Shown: in pieces, positions 17,736 through 26,921 of the stretch | Layout: every line of letters begins with the position of its first letter | How positions within the stretch are numbered: position 1 is the stretch's first letter | NCBI RefSeq assembly: GCF_021213805.1 | Contig: NZ_JAJQJI010000001.1 | Span: 731,271-795,270 of the forward strand | Direction: 5' to 3' | Source of the DNA: Mycobacterium sp. MYCO198283 | GTDB taxonomy: Bacteria > Actinomycetota > Actinomycetes > Mycobacteriales > Mycobacteriaceae | Length of the DNA: 64,000 nucleotides | The notes under the pieces: model-generated | What the model was told of the DNA's origin: nothing | The model's input: the letters and a program-made list of their open reading frames with translations, nothing else | Database searches by the model: none | Made by a program: the position numbers and the translations under genes

Positions 17736-19130
17736 GTGGCCAAGACACGCACGCAGTACCGGTGTTCGGAGTGCAGCCACGTCATGGCCAAATGGGTGGG
17801 TCGCTGTCCGGACTGCGGCACCTGGGGCACGGTCGACGAGGTTCCCGTGCTCGCCGCGCTGGGCGGTAGCGCGCAGCGGACCGTGGTGCCACGCTCGGCG
17901 GCCGTGCCCATCAGCTCCATCGATCCGGGCGAGACCAGCCACTTCCCCACCGGCGTCAGCGAACTCGACCGGGTGCTCGGCGGCGGCGTCGTGCCCGGAT
18001 CGGTGACCCTGCTCGCCGGCGACCCGGGCGTCGGCAAGTCGACGCTGCTGCTCGAGGTCGCGCACCGGTGGGCGCTGGCCGGCAAGCGCGTGCTGTACCT
18101 CTCCGGCGAGGAATCGGCCGGCCAGATCCGGCTGCGGGCGGCGCGCACCGGGTGCAGCCACGACGAGGTGTACCTGGCCGCCGAATCCGATCTGCACACC
18201 GCGCTCGCGCACATCGAGGCCGTCAAGCCCACGCTGGTGATCGTCGACTCCGTGCAGACCATGTCCACCACCGACGTCGACGGCGTCACCGGCGGCGTCA
18301 CCCAGGTCCGCGCGGTCACCACCGCGCTGACGTCCTTCGCGAAAACCGCCGGCGTGGCGGTGGTGCTCGTCGGCCACGTCACCAAGGACGGCGCGGTCGC
18401 CGGCCCCCGCTCGCTGGAGCATCTGGTCGACGTGGTGCTGCACTTCGAGGGCGACCGCCAGTCGGCGCTGCGCATGGTCCGCGGGCTGAAGAACCGGTTC
18501 GGGGCCGCCGACGAGGTGGGCTGCTTCCTGCTGCACGAGCAGGGCATCGAGTGCGTGGCCGACCCGAGCGGGCTGTTCCTCGACCAGCGCCCCGAGCCCG
18601 TCGCCGGCACCGCCGTCACGGTCGCGCTCGACGGCAAGCGGCCGCTCATCGGCGAGGTGCAGGCGTTGCTGCTGCGCAGCGAGCACGGCACGCCGCGCCG
18701 GGCGGTCAGCGGCATCGACCACTCCCGCGCCGCGATGATCAGCGCGGTGCTCGCCAAACGGGCCGGCATGGGATCGCTGACGTCGTGTGACATCTACCTG
18801 TCCACGGTGGGCGGCATGCGGCTCACCGACTCCTCGTCGGACCTCGCCGTGGCGATCGCGATGGCCTCGGCCTACCAGGACCGTCCGCTGCTCTCCACGA
18901 CCGTGGTGATCGGCGAGGTCGGCTTGGCGGGTGATCTGCGGCGGGTGAGCGGCATGGAGCGGCGGCTGGCGGAAGCGGCCCGGTTGGGTTTCACCACCGC
19001 GCTGATCCCGCACGGTGTGAAATCGGTGCCGGACGGCATGAGTGTCATGCCGTCGAAGACGCTGAACGGCGCGCTGGCCCTGCTGCAGGAGCTCACGGCC
19101 CGGCCGTTCGCGGTGAAGGAGGGACCATGA
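17736..19130 (+). CDS. radA: DNA repair/recombination protein RadA
   Basis: The protein has 464 residues. An N-terminal zinc finger is formed by C10, C13, C24 and C27. The RecA-like ATPase has Walker [10 protein letters not shown], Walker B LVIVDS and the RadA-specific KNRFG motif (in [11 protein letters not shown]). The C-terminal Lon-protease-like domain follows ([20 protein letters not shown]). RadA is a branch-migrating helicase for recombination intermediates. The disA start overlaps its stop by 4 nt (ATGA); RadA is known to bind DisA and reduce its activity, so the coupling makes functional sense. Confidence 0.96.
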   Translation: MAKTRTQYRCSECSHVMAKWVGRCPDCGTWGTVDEVPVLAALGGSAQRTVVPRSAAVPISSIDPGETSHFPTGVSELDRVLGGGVVPGSVTLLAGDPGVGKSTLLLEVAHRWALAGKRVLYLSGEESAGQIRLRAARTGCSHDEVYLAAESDLHTALAHIEAVKPTLVIVDSVQTMSTTDVDGVTGGVTQVRAVTTALTSFAKTAGVAVVLVGHVTKDGAVAGPRSLEHLVDVVLHFEGDRQSALRMVRGLKNRFGAADEVGCFLLHEQGIECVADPSGLFLDQRPEPVAGTAVTVALDGKRPLIGEVQALLLRSEHGTPRRAVSGIDHSRAAMISAVLAKRAGMGSLTSCDIYLSTVGGMRLTDSSSDLAVAIAMASAYQDRPLLSTTVVIGEVGLAGDLRRVSGMERRLAEAARLGFTTALIPHGVKSVPDGMSVMPSKTLNGALALLQELTARPFAVKEGP

Positions 19131-20230
19131 CATCCCCCGATCGCGACAGCGCACCGCGCGTGCACCCCGCGCTGCGGGACACGCTCCTGCGGCTGGCGCC
19201 GGGGACCGCGCTGCGCGACGGCCTCGAACGCATCCTGCGCGGCCGCACCGGCGCGCTGATCGTCCTGGGCTACGACGAGCGCGTCGAGGCCATCTGCGAC
19301 GGCGGCTTCTCGCTCGACGTGCGGTTCGCGCCCACCCGGCTGCGGGAGCTGGCGAAGATGGACGGCGCGCTGGTGCTGTCCACCGACGGCTCGCGGATCG
19401 TGCGGGCCAACGTGCAGCTGGTGCCCGACCCGTCGATCCCCACCGACGAATCCGGCACCCGGCACCGCTCGGCGGAACGCACCGCCATCCAGACGGGCTA
19501 TCCGGTGGTGTCGGTGAGCCACTCGATGAGCATCGTGACCGTCTACGTCGCCGGGGAGCGCCACGTCGTCGCGGACTCGGCGACCATCCTGAGCCGCGCC
19601 AACCAGGCGGTCGCCACGCTGGAACGGTACAAGAGCCGGCTCGACGAGGTCAGCCGCCAGCTGTCGGCGGCCGAGATCGAGGACTTCGTGACGCTGCGCG
19701 ACGTCATGACGGTGGTGCAGCGGCTGGAGATGGTGCACCGCATCAGCCTGGAGATCGAGGAGCACGTCGTCGAGCTCGGCACCGACGGCCGCCAGCTGCG
19801 GCTGCAGCTCGAGGAGCTGGTGACGGGCAACGACACCGCCCGCGAGCTGATCGTCCGCGACTACCACGCCCATCCCGACGCCCCGGACTCCGAGCTCGTC
19901 GCCAGCACGCTCGAACAGCTCGACCAGCTCTCGGACACCGACCTGCTGGACCTCACCACGCTGTCGCGGGTCTTCGGCTATCCGTCGACCGCCGAGGCGC
20001 AGGACTCCGCCGTCAGCTCCCGCGGCTACCGCGCGATGGCCGGTATCCCGCGCCTGCAGTTCGCCCACGTCGACCTGCTGGTGAAATCGTTCGGGTCGCT
20101 GCAGGGACTGCTCGCGGCCAGCGCCGCCGACCTGCAGTCGGTGGACGGCATCGGCGCGATGTGGGCCCGCCACATCCGGGAGGGCCTGTCGCAGCTCGCC
20201 GAGTCGACCATCGCCGACCGGATCCGCTGA
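19127..20230 (+). CDS. disA: diadenylate cyclase DisA (c-di-AMP synthase)
   Basis: The protein has 367 residues. The DAC domain carries the catalytic DGA motif (D79-A81 in MDGALVLS) and RHR (R112-R114 in [10 protein letters not shown]). A central helical spine follows, then a C-terminal helix-hairpin-helix DNA-binding domain ([20 protein letters not shown]). DisA condenses two ATP to c-di-AMP while scanning DNA for branched structures. All catalytic residues are present. It is translationally coupled to radA and converges on the next gene with a 6-nt gap. Confidence 0.96.
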   Translation: MTSPDRDSAPRVHPALRDTLLRLAPGTALRDGLERILRGRTGALIVLGYDERVEAICDGGFSLDVRFAPTRLRELAKMDGALVLSTDGSRIVRANVQLVPDPSIPTDESGTRHRSAERTAIQTGYPVVSVSHSMSIVTVYVAGERHVVADSATILSRANQAVATLERYKSRLDEVSRQLSAAEIEDFVTLRDVMTVVQRLEMVHRISLEIEEHVVELGTDGRQLRLQLEELVTGNDTARELIVRDYHAHPDAPDSELVASTLEQLDQLSDTDLLDLTTLSRVFGYPSTAEAQDSAVSSRGYRAMAGIPRLQFAHVDLLVKSFGSLQGLLAASAADLQSVDGIGAMWARHIREGLSQLAESTIADRIR

Positions 20231-20236
20231 CCGCCG

Positions 20237-21007
20237 CTAGTTGCCCTGCGCGGGTGCCGGCTCGGCGGGCGGGCCGGCCTGGGCCGGGGCGGGCTGTTCG
20301 GCGGCCGGCGCCGGGTCGGCCATGACGAACGGCACCGCCGACGAGCGCAGGTTGCCCAGCTGCACCACCAGGTTGTAGGTGCCGGCGCCGATCGGCTGCC
20401 GCGGCAGCGGGCACTCGGGCGCCGAACCCATGCCGGTCCAGGTGACCTCGGTGGTCACCTGCTCGCCCGGGTTGAAGGTGCGGACCAGCGTCTCGTTGGA
20501 CGGCGCACAGTCGAGGTTCGACCACAGCCGCTTGTTGTCCAGCGAGTAGACGTAGGCCGCCAGGACCGCCGCGCCGACATCGCGCTTACAGGCCACCAGC
20601 CCGATGTTGGTGACGACCATCGTGAACTTCGGCTGGTCACCGACGGTGTACTGCGGTTTGCTGGTCAGGCCCTTGACGGCCAGCGTCGAGTCGGGGCAGT
20701 CATCACCGGGGTTCAGGACCGGCGGTGGCGTCACCGCGGCGGTCGGGGTGGGCGACGGCGGCGGCAGTTCGGCGGGCGGCGGCAGGACCGGCGATTTGAC
20801 CTCGGCCTGCGGCGGGGGCCCGGAGGACGACGACGGGGTCGCCGTGTCGGCGGTGTTCGTGGTGTCGCCGCCGGAACCGCTGGCCGCGAAACCGATGACG
20901 ATCACCACGACGGCGATCACCACGACCGCGGCGACGCCGATGGCCAGCGCGCGACGCCGTCGGTAGATTTCCGGCGGCAGCGGGCCTTGCGGTTCCAGAT
21001 CCAGCAC
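20237..21007 (-). CDS. membrane-anchored Pro/Ala-rich protein of unknown function (Rv3587c-like)
   Basis: The protein has 256 residues from a GTG. A short cytoplasmic start with an RRRR stretch is followed by one membrane helix (about 20-43, Val/Ile rich). A Thr/Ser/Pro-rich linker spans about 44-100, then an extracytoplasmic domain with several cysteines (DDCPDS, LVACKRD, LDCAPS, PECPLP) that could form disulfides. The tail is again Pro/Ala-rich. This is the arrangement of a cell-wall-spanning protein. I recognise no enzymatic motif. Position matches Rv3587c. Confidence 0.82.
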   Translation of the reverse strand: MLDLEPQGPLPPEIYRRRRALAIGVAAVVVIAVVVIVIGFAASGSGGDTTNTADTATPSSSSGPPPQAEVKSPVLPPPAELPPPSPTPTAAVTPPPVLNPGDDCPDSTLAVKGLTSKPQYTVGDQPKFTMVVTNIGLVACKRDVGAAVLAAYVYSLDNKRLWSNLDCAPSNETLVRTFNPGEQVTTEVTWTGMGSAPECPLPRQPIGAGTYNLVVQLGNLRSSAVPFVMADPAPAAEQPAPAQAGPPAEPAPAQGN

Positions 21008-21070
21008 GAATTAAACGGTAAGGCCAGCTCACCGCCGAACGGCCGACCGCGCCCGGCGTGTCGCCTCCGG

Positions 21071-21691
21071 TCAGGACTCGCCGACGTCGCCGACGACGTC
21101 GCGGCGCGTCACCCGGCCGTCGGCCAGGTGGTAGGTCGCCCCGACGATCGCCAGCGTGCCCGCGGCGACCCCGTCGGCGATCGCGGCGGACCGTTCGGCG
21201 AGTTGCGCCGCGGTCTCCGAGACGTGCCGTGCCTCGAATTCGTCGACCCGGCTCAGGCCGTCGCGGCGCCCGCCGAGGATCGACGGTGTCACGCGCTCCA
21301 CCACGTCGCGGACGTAGCCGCCGGGCACGATGCCGTCATCGATCGCCGACAGCGTGGCCTTGACCGCCCCGCAGCTGTCGTGGCCCAGGACGACGATCAG
21401 CGGCACGTCGAGGACCGTGACGGCGAACTCGACCGAGCCGAGCACCGCCGAGTCGATGACGTGGCCGGCGGTGCGGACGACGAACATGTCGCCCAGACCC
21501 TGGTCGAAGATGATCTCGGCGGCGACCCGGCTGTCGGCGCAGCCGAACACCACCGCGGTGGGGTGCTGACCGGACGCCAGGCTCGCCCGGTGCTCGATGC
21601 CCTGGCTGGGATGCTCGGGCTTTCCGGCAACGAAGCGCTCGTTACCCTCCTTGAGTGCCTTCCAAGCTGACGTGGGACTCGTATTGGGCAT
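21071..21691 (-). CDS. canB: beta-class carbonic anhydrase
   Basis: The protein has 206 residues. The zinc ligands C51, H104 and C107 lie in FGCADSRV and LGHDSCGAV, and D53 and R55 form the catalytic dyad. It interconverts CO2 and bicarbonate, supplying bicarbonate for carboxylases. The ATG at 21689-21691 gives the length of M. tuberculosis CanB; the open frame continues upstream without homology. The start codon overlaps the divergent mutY start (shared CATG, 21689-21692). Confidence 0.94.
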   Translation of the reverse strand: MPNTSPTSAWKALKEGNERFVAGKPEHPSQGIEHRASLASGQHPTAVVFGCADSRVAAEIIFDQGLGDMFVVRTAGHVIDSAVLGSVEFAVTVLDVPLIVVLGHDSCGAVKATLSAIDDGIVPGGYVRDVVERVTPSILGGRRDGLSRVDEFEARHVSETAAQLAERSAAIADGVAAGTLAIVGATYHLADGRVTRRDVVGDVGES

Positions 21692-22625
21692 GGCCGATAT
21701 TGTGCCCGAGCCGGCGATGACGATCAGCGCGGGTGACCTGATCGGTTGGTTCGACCGCGAGGCGCGCGACCTGCCGTGGCGGCGGCCCGGCGTGACCGCG
21801 TGGCAGATCCTGGTCAGCGAGTTCATGCTGCAGCAGACGCCGGTCGCCCGGGTCGCGCCGATCTGGACCGAGTGGGTGGCGCGCTGGCCCACCCCGTCGG
21901 CGACCGCCGCCGCCGGCGCCGCCGACGTGCTGCGCGCCTGGGGGCGGCTGGGCTATCCGCGCCGGGCCAAGCGGCTGCACGAGTGCGCCACGGTGATCGC
22001 CCGCGAGCACGGCGACGTGGTGCCCACCGACGTCGAGACCCTGCTGACGCTCCCGGGCGTCGGCGCCTACACCGCCCGCGCCGTCGCGTGCTTCGCCTAC
22101 CGGCAGCCGGTGCCGGTGGTGGACACCAACGTGCGACGGGTGATCGCGCGGGCGGTGCATGGTCGCGCCGACAGTCCGGCGAGCGCGCGCGACCTCGTCG
22201 ACGCGGCCGCCTTACTACCCGAACCCGATGTCGCGCAACGGTTTTCGGCCGCGCTGATGGAGTTGGGCGCGGTGGTGTGCACCGCGCGGTCGCCGCGCTG
22301 CGGCGGGTGCCCGCTGCTGCGCAGCTGCGCCTGGCGTGCCGCCGGCCGTCCCGCCGCCGACACCCCGGCGCGGCGGCCCCAGCGCTATGCGGGCACCGAC
22401 CGCCAGGTCCGCGGCCGGCTGCTGGAGGTGCTGCGCATCAGCGACGTTCCGGTGCCGCGTGAGCGCCTCGACGTCGTCTGGCTCACCGACCCCGCGCAAC
22501 GCGACCGCGCGCTCGACTCACTGCTGGTCGACGGGCTCGTCGAGCAGACCCCCGACGGCCGCTTCGCGCTGTGCGGCGAAGGCGAACCTCAGGCCACCGA
22601 GCCGCAGGCGAAGCTGCGCCGGTAG
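21690..22625 (+). CDS. mutY: adenine DNA glycosylase MutY
   Basis: The protein has 311 residues. The helix-hairpin-helix and catalytic region is LPGVGAYTARAVACFAY followed by VVDTNVRRV with catalytic D145; the catalytic Glu is E44 in SEFMLQQT. The iron-sulfur cluster loop is intact: Cys-x6-Cys-x2-Cys-x5-Cys in VCTARSPRCGGCPLLRSCAW. MutY removes adenine paired with 8-oxoguanine. The ATG at 21690 fits the homologue's N terminus (xxIVPEPxxT); ATG 21717 is an alternative. The C-terminal 8-oxoG-recognition domain is short, as in other mycobacteria. The 3' end overlaps the convergent regulator gene by 37 nt. Confidence 0.93.
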   Translation: MADIVPEPAMTISAGDLIGWFDREARDLPWRRPGVTAWQILVSEFMLQQTPVARVAPIWTEWVARWPTPSATAAAGAADVLRAWGRLGYPRRAKRLHECATVIAREHGDVVPTDVETLLTLPGVGAYTARAVACFAYRQPVPVVDTNVRRVIARAVHGRADSPASARDLVDAAALLPEPDVAQRFSAALMELGAVVCTARSPRCGGCPLLRSCAWRAAGRPAADTPARRPQRYAGTDRQVRGRLLEVLRISDVPVPRERLDVVWLTDPAQRDRALDSLLVDGLVEQTPDGRFALCGEGEPQATEPQAKLRR

Positions 22626-23545
22626 TCCGACGGGGTGACGCCGATGATGCGGCGGAAGTGGTGGCGCAGCAGCGTCGCCGAGCCGAAGCCCGACCGCTCG
22701 GCGATGCGGTCGATGTCGAGGTCGGTCTCCTCGAGCAGCCGCCGGGCGTAGAGCACCCGCTGGTCGGTCACCCACTGCATGGGGGTGCGGCCGGTCTCCT
22801 CGACGAAGCGCCGCGCGAACGTGCGGGCGGACATGTTGGCGCGTTTCGCCAAGGTGGCCACCGTGTGCGGCTTGTCGAGGTTGGCGAGCAGCCAGTCGAG
22901 ATGCGGCGCAAAGCCCTCCGAACAGCGGACCGGGATCGGCTGGTCGATGTACTGGCGCTGCCCGCCGTCCCGCTGCGGCGGCACGACCATCCGGCGGGCG
23001 ATCTTGTTGGTGATCGCGCTGCCCAGTTCCCGACGCACCAGGTGCAGGCAGGCGTCGATGCCCGCGGCCGTGCCCGCGCTGGTGATGAGGTTGCCGTCGT
23101 CGACGAACAGCACGTCGCGGTCGACCTTGGCCGTCGGATAGCGCGCCGCGAGCTCGTCGGTGTACATCCAGTGCGTCGTACACCGCCGGCCGTCGAGCAG
23201 TCCGGCCGCGCCGGCGACGAACGCGCCCGAGCACACGGTGAGGATGATCGACCCCGACGCGGCCGCCTCGCGCAGCGCCGCCAGCGCGGGTTCGGGGAAG
23301 TCGCGGCCGCCGATCGCCGGTACCGCGACGAGGTCCGAGCCGGGAAGGTGGCTGACGTCGCATTCCGGGATCAGCTGCGCGCCGACCGAGGTGCGGATGG
23401 GTGCTCCGGCTCGCGGCCCGCACACGCTGAAGTCGAAGTTCGGGACGCCGTCGGCGGACCGGTCGATGCCGAACACCTCGCAGATGACCCCGAACTCGAA
23501 GACCGCCAGGTTGTCGAGCACCAGCGCGGACACCGTTTTCAGCAT
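22589..23545 (-). CDS. GlxA-type AraC-family regulator with DJ-1/PfpI domain
   Basis: The protein has 318 residues. The N-terminal two thirds form a DJ-1/PfpI amidotransferase-like domain; the elbow cysteine is in ILTVCSGAFVAGAAGLL, so a nucleophile is present, although regulators of this family are generally not enzymes. The C-terminal AraC double helix-turn-helix spans about 215-310 (VATLAKRANMSARTFARRFV and DIDRIAERSGFGSATLLRHH). The effector and targets are unknown. The 3' end overlaps mutY by 37 nt in convergent orientation. Confidence 0.88.
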   Translation of the reverse strand: MLKTVSALVLDNLAVFEFGVICEVFGIDRSADGVPNFDFSVCGPRAGAPIRTSVGAQLIPECDVSHLPGSDLVAVPAIGGRDFPEPALAALREAAASGSIILTVCSGAFVAGAAGLLDGRRCTTHWMYTDELAARYPTAKVDRDVLFVDDGNLITSAGTAAGIDACLHLVRRELGSAITNKIARRMVVPPQRDGGQRQYIDQPIPVRCSEGFAPHLDWLLANLDKPHTVATLAKRANMSARTFARRFVEETGRTPMQWVTDQRVLYARRLLEETDLDIDRIAERSGFGSATLLRHHFRRIIGVTPSDYRRSFACGSVA

Positions 23546-23616
23546 GGCAGCATTTTATCGCAGCGGGTCTCTACTGCCACTGTTGGCGCCGATCGGTGCG
23601 TCGAAGACTTGCTGCC

Positions 23617-23868
23617 ATGAACACCCTGGTTGCGCTCCTGGTTCTCGTTGCCCCGTTCGGCATCACCTACGCGTTGAGCCGGCTGGCCCGCCGCGACGGT
23701 GTGCTGCGCGTGCACCGCGGCCAGTTCACGGTGTCGGCCCCGATGACGGGCCGGCTGTTCGACGACCCGGACAGGCGCCGGCTGGCCCACGAGCTCGACG
23801 CCATCCGCACGCGCTTCGAGACCCAGCCCGCCTGGCCGGTGTCAGGGGCGACGGGTGAACGGCGCTAG
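23617..23868 (+). CDS. small membrane protein, unknown function
   Basis: The protein has 83 residues from an ATG. One hydrophobic N-terminal helix (NTLVALLVLVAPFGITYAL) is followed by a basic, soluble tail with no recognised motif. It could be a signal anchor. It is divergent from the GlxA-type regulator across 71 nt, so that protein may control it. The 3' end overlaps the convergent hydrolase gene by 27 nt. No close functional relative comes to mind; coding status is supported by base composition and start position only. Confidence 0.6.
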   Translation: MNTLVALLVLVAPFGITYALSRLARRDGVLRVHRGQFTVSAPMTGRLFDDPDRRRLAHELDAIRTRFETQPAWPVSGATGERR

Positions 23869-24618
23869 GAAGTCGGTGACCTCGCGGCGGTAGGCGTCGG
23901 GCGCCTCGTCGTGCACCAGATGCCCGGCGTCGATCAGGCGGTAACTGCTGGCAGCGCTGAGCTCGTGCATGCGCCGCAGCTGGCCCGGCGGCGTCACCGA
24001 CACCTCCGCCTCGATCAGCAACGTCGGCGCCTGCACCCGCGCCCACTGCTCCCAGTAGTCGCGGCGGCCCCACTCGGCGGCGATCTCGACCCAGCGGCTG
24101 ACGTGGCCGTGCAATCGCCACCCGGTGGGCGTGCGGTCGAAGGCCGCCAGGAAGTACCGGCCGGCGACCGGCCCGAACACGTCGAACACCGCCTGTGCCG
24201 TGCGGAACTCCTCCGGCAGCGCTTCGAGCCACGGCTCCCACGGCCCGGTGGTGCGGCCCCGGAAGTCCGGCGCCATGTCCTCCACCACCAGCGCCCGCAC
24301 CAGTTCCGGCGCCTCGGCGGCCAGGCACCACGCGTGCAGACCGCCCATCGAATGGCCGACCAGCACGGCGGGCTCCCCGACCTCGGCCACCGCGTCGGCG
24401 AGGTCGGCGACGAACGACTCGGTGGTCACCGGCCGGTCGTCGGCGACGTCGCGGCCGCGGTGCCACGGCGCGTCGTAGGTGAACACCGCACCCAGCGCCG
24501 TCAGCCACGGCAGCTGCCGGGACCAGGTGCTGCCCCGCCCCATCAGTCCGTGCACCAAGACGATCGGCACGCCGGCCCCGCCGCGGGGCGTCAGCAGTGA
24601 ACCGGCCACGGCAGCCAT
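23842..24618 (-). CDS. alpha/beta-hydrolase (Rv3591c-like)
   Basis: The protein has 258 residues with the full alpha/beta-hydrolase set: oxyanion-hole HGLMGRGSTW, the nucleophile elbow GHSMGG (Ser) and the catalytic His in DAGHLVHDEAP. No signal peptide is present. The substrate is unknown; a carboxylic ester or a C-C bond hydrolase would both fit. It is divergent from mhuD by 62 nt, the arrangement of Rv3591c and Rv3592 in M. tuberculosis. Confidence 0.86.
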   Translation of the reverse strand: MAAVAGSLLTPRGGAGVPIVLVHGLMGRGSTWSRQLPWLTALGAVFTYDAPWHRGRDVADDRPVTTESFVADLADAVAEVGEPAVLVGHSMGGLHAWCLAAEAPELVRALVVEDMAPDFRGRTTGPWEPWLEALPEEFRTAQAVFDVFGPVAGRYFLAAFDRTPTGWRLHGHVSRWVEIAAEWGRRDYWEQWARVQAPTLLIEAEVSVTPPGQLRRMHELSAASSYRLIDAGHLVHDEAPDAYRREVTDFLAPFTRRP

Positions 24619-24680
24619 CTTGCCCTGCGCGCACCCGCAGCCGGGAGGTGTCGGGCCGCCGTCGCGGTAGCCTGAAGGCC

Positions 24681-25004
24681 ATGTCGAGCCCCGTGGTGAA
24701 GATCAACGCAATCGAGGTACCGCCCGACGCGGGCCCGGAGCTGGAGAAGCGGTTCGCCCACCGCGCGCACGCCGTGGACAACCAGCCCGGCTTCCTCGGC
24801 TTCCAGTTGCTGCGCCCGGTGAAGGGCGAGAACCGCTACTTCGTCGTCACGCAGTGGGAGTCGGAGGAGGCGTTCCAGGCGTGGGCGCAGGGTCCGGCGA
24901 TCGCCGCGCACGCCGGGGAGCGCGCGAACCCGGTGGCCACCGGTGCGTCGCTGCTGGAGTTCGAGGTCGTACTCGACGTTGCCGGGACCACTTCCGCGTC
25001 GTAG
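24681..25004 (+). CDS. mhuD: heme-degrading monooxygenase MhuD
   Basis: The protein has 107 residues and is nearly identical to M. tuberculosis MhuD. The ferredoxin-like ABM fold dimerises and binds two stacked hemes per site. The key residues are conserved with a shift of two: N9, R28, W68 and the heme-ligating H77. MhuD releases iron from heme and produces mycobilins instead of CO and biliverdin. It supplies iron from imported heme. I see no IdeR box just upstream. The 3' end overlaps the predicted lpqF start. Confidence 0.95.
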   Translation: MSSPVVKINAIEVPPDAGPELEKRFAHRAHAVDNQPGFLGFQLLRPVKGENRYFVVTQWESEEAFQAWAQGPAIAAHAGERANPVATGASLLEFEVVLDVAGTTSAS

Positions 25005-26328
25005 GCGGCGACGGCCCCGGCCGGGTGTCGCGGCGCTGCTCGCCGTCGCCGTCGCCCTCACCGGCTGCGAAGCGCCCGCCGCCTCCCTGGCGCCCACCAC
25101 CAGCGCGCCGATCAGCACCAACACTCCGCAGGGGCTGCGCGCCAAGCAGATCGTCGACATGCTCAACTCCGATTGGCCGATCGGGGAGAACGGGGTCAAG
25201 ACGCTGGCCGCGCCGGACATGGTCCAGCCGATCAGCAGGTTGATGGACGGCCTGTGGTGGGACCGCCCGTACACCGTCTCCAGCGTCGACGTCGGCGCCG
25301 GGACCGCCACGCTGCACCTGCGGACGTCGTTCGGCGGCCACCAGGTCATCACCATCGCACTCGACGGCGACCGCATGGTGCGCCGCTTCCAGCCCACACT
25401 CGAGCGCCCGGTCGTGCGGTCGTGGGAGGACGTCGACGCGACGCTGCGCGAGACCGGCGCCCGCTACGCCTACCAGGTGGCCAAGGTCGACGACGGCCGC
25501 TGCGAGCGGGTCGCCGGCACCAACACGTCGCTGTCGCTGCCGCTGGCGTCGATCTTCAAGATGTATGTGTTGCTCGCCGTCGCCGACGCCGTCACCCACG
25601 GCACGCTGCGGTGGACCGACCAGCTCACGATCACCGCCGAAGCAAAGGCACTCGGCTCGTCGGGCTTCGACAAGCTCGCCCCCGGCACCAAGATCAGCGT
25701 CCGTACCGCCGCCGAGAAGATGATCTCGACCAGCGACAACATGGCGACCGACCTGCTGATCGCGCGGCTGGGTCCGGGTGCGGTCGAGCGCGCGCTGGTG
25801 GCGGCGGGCCACCACGACCCGGCGAGCATGACGCCGTTCCCGACGATGCACGAGATCTTCTCGGTCGGCTGGGGCACGCCCGACGTGCGGGAGCGGTGGA
25901 AGGCCGCCGACCACGCCGGCCGGGTCGCCCTGCTGCGCGAAACCGACTCCCGCCCCTACCGGCCGGACCCGGAGCGCACGACCACCCCGGCGTCCACAAT
26001 CGGCGCGGAGTGGTACGGCAGCCCCGAGGACATCTGCCGGCTGCACGCCGCGCTGCAGCGCTCGGCGGTGGGCAAGGCGGCGCCGGTGCGCGACATCATG
26101 TCCGCGGTCCCGGGCATCGACCTCGACCGCGCGGCCTGGCCCTACATCGGCGCCAAGGCCGGCAACCTGCCCGGGGACCTGACCTTCAGCTGGTACGTCG
26201 AGGACCGCACCGGCCAGCCGTACGTCGTGAGCTTCCAGCTGAACTGGCCCCGCTATCACGGGCCGAGCGCCGGTGGGTGGCTGATGTCCATCATCACCCA
26301 GGCCTTCGCCCTCATCACCCCGAGATAG
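24979..26328 (+). CDS. lpqF: beta-lactamase-like serine hydrolase lipoprotein LpqF
   Basis: The protein has 449 residues from a TTG at 24979; a GTG at 24943 in the same frame is an alternative. Either choice overlaps mhuD. The lipobox LTGC follows a very basic start ([10 protein letters not shown]). An NTF2-like segment precedes the class A beta-lactamase-type domain with the SxxK motif in LASIFKMYVL, SDN in ISTSDNMATD and a KTG-like KAG in IGAKAGNLPG. The catalytic set is therefore present, although the third box is KAG. It may act on peptidoglycan or an ester in the envelope; true beta-lactamase activity is uncertain. Confidence 0.88.
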   Translation: MPGPLPRRRRRRPRPGVAALLAVAVALTGCEAPAASLAPTTSAPISTNTPQGLRAKQIVDMLNSDWPIGENGVKTLAAPDMVQPISRLMDGLWWDRPYTVSSVDVGAGTATLHLRTSFGGHQVITIALDGDRMVRRFQPTLERPVVRSWEDVDATLRETGARYAYQVAKVDDGRCERVAGTNTSLSLPLASIFKMYVLLAVADAVTHGTLRWTDQLTITAEAKALGSSGFDKLAPGTKISVRTAAEKMISTSDNMATDLLIARLGPGAVERALVAAGHHDPASMTPFPTMHEIFSVGWGTPDVRERWKAADHAGRVALLRETDSRPYRPDPERTTTPASTIGAEWYGSPEDICRLHAALQRSAVGKAAPVRDIMSAVPGIDLDRAAWPYIGAKAGNLPGDLTFSWYVEDRTGQPYVVSFQLNWPRYHGPSAGGWLMSIITQAFALITPR

Positions 26329-26342
26329 CAGGCCGGCGCGGC

Positions 26343-26921
26343 TCAGCCGGTGAAGCGCAGGGTCCAGCCGCGGGCTCGGCGGTGCAGCAGCGTGCGGGTG
26401 GCGGGGGCGACGTCGATGCGCCAGAAGGACGCCGGCGGCGCGTCGAGCGCGACGAGCACGGCCGCGCGGACGACCGCCGGATGCGTCACCGCCACCACCC
26501 GCGCCCCTTCGCCGGCGACCGCGTCGAGCCAGCACCGCACCCGCTCGATCACGTCGAGCACCGACTCGCCGCCGTGCGGCGCGCCGCCCGGATCGGTGAG
26601 CCACACCGCCAGGTCGCCGGGCGGCACGCGCTCGAGCGCCAGGCCCCGCCACCGCCCGGCGTCGAGATCGGCCAGCCGCGGCTCCACCGCCGGCGACAAC
26701 CCCAGCACCTGCGCGGTCTGCACCGCCCGCCGCTCCGGCGCCGCGAGCGCCAGCTCGAAGCGCCCGACCTCCAATTCCGCCGCCCGGCGTCGGCCGGCGG
26801 CGGTGAGGGGCTCGTCGACGGGGAACCGGCCGGCAGCGGTGGCGTCGGTCATGCCGTGCGACACCAGCGTCAGCCGGGCGACCCCGTCAGGCGTCGACGG
26901 TCTGGGCCCGCCGCGAGGCAT
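26343..26921 (-). CDS. histidine-phosphatase-superfamily protein with altered RHG motif
   Basis: This is a 192-residue protein of the phosphoglycerate-mutase-like superfamily. The second His (VTHPAVVRAAV) and the phosphate-pocket stretch APERRAVQTA are normal, but the N-terminal catalytic box reads LVSHGMT (S21-H22-G23) instead of LVRHGxT. The catalytic His is kept while the phosphate-binding Arg is a Ser. It begins 35 nt inside cbtA, in the cobalamin-riboswitch operon, so a role in cobalamin or cobalt handling, such as an alpha-ribazole-phosphatase-like function, is possible but unproven. Confidence 0.8.
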   Translation of the reverse strand: MPRGGPRPSTPDGVARLTLVSHGMTDATAAGRFPVDEPLTAAGRRRAAELEVGRFELALAAPERRAVQTAQVLGLSPAVEPRLADLDAGRWRGLALERVPPGDLAVWLTDPGGAPHGGESVLDVIERVRCWLDAVAGEGARVVAVTHPAVVRAAVLVALDAPPASFWRIDVAPATRTLLHRRARGWTLRFTG

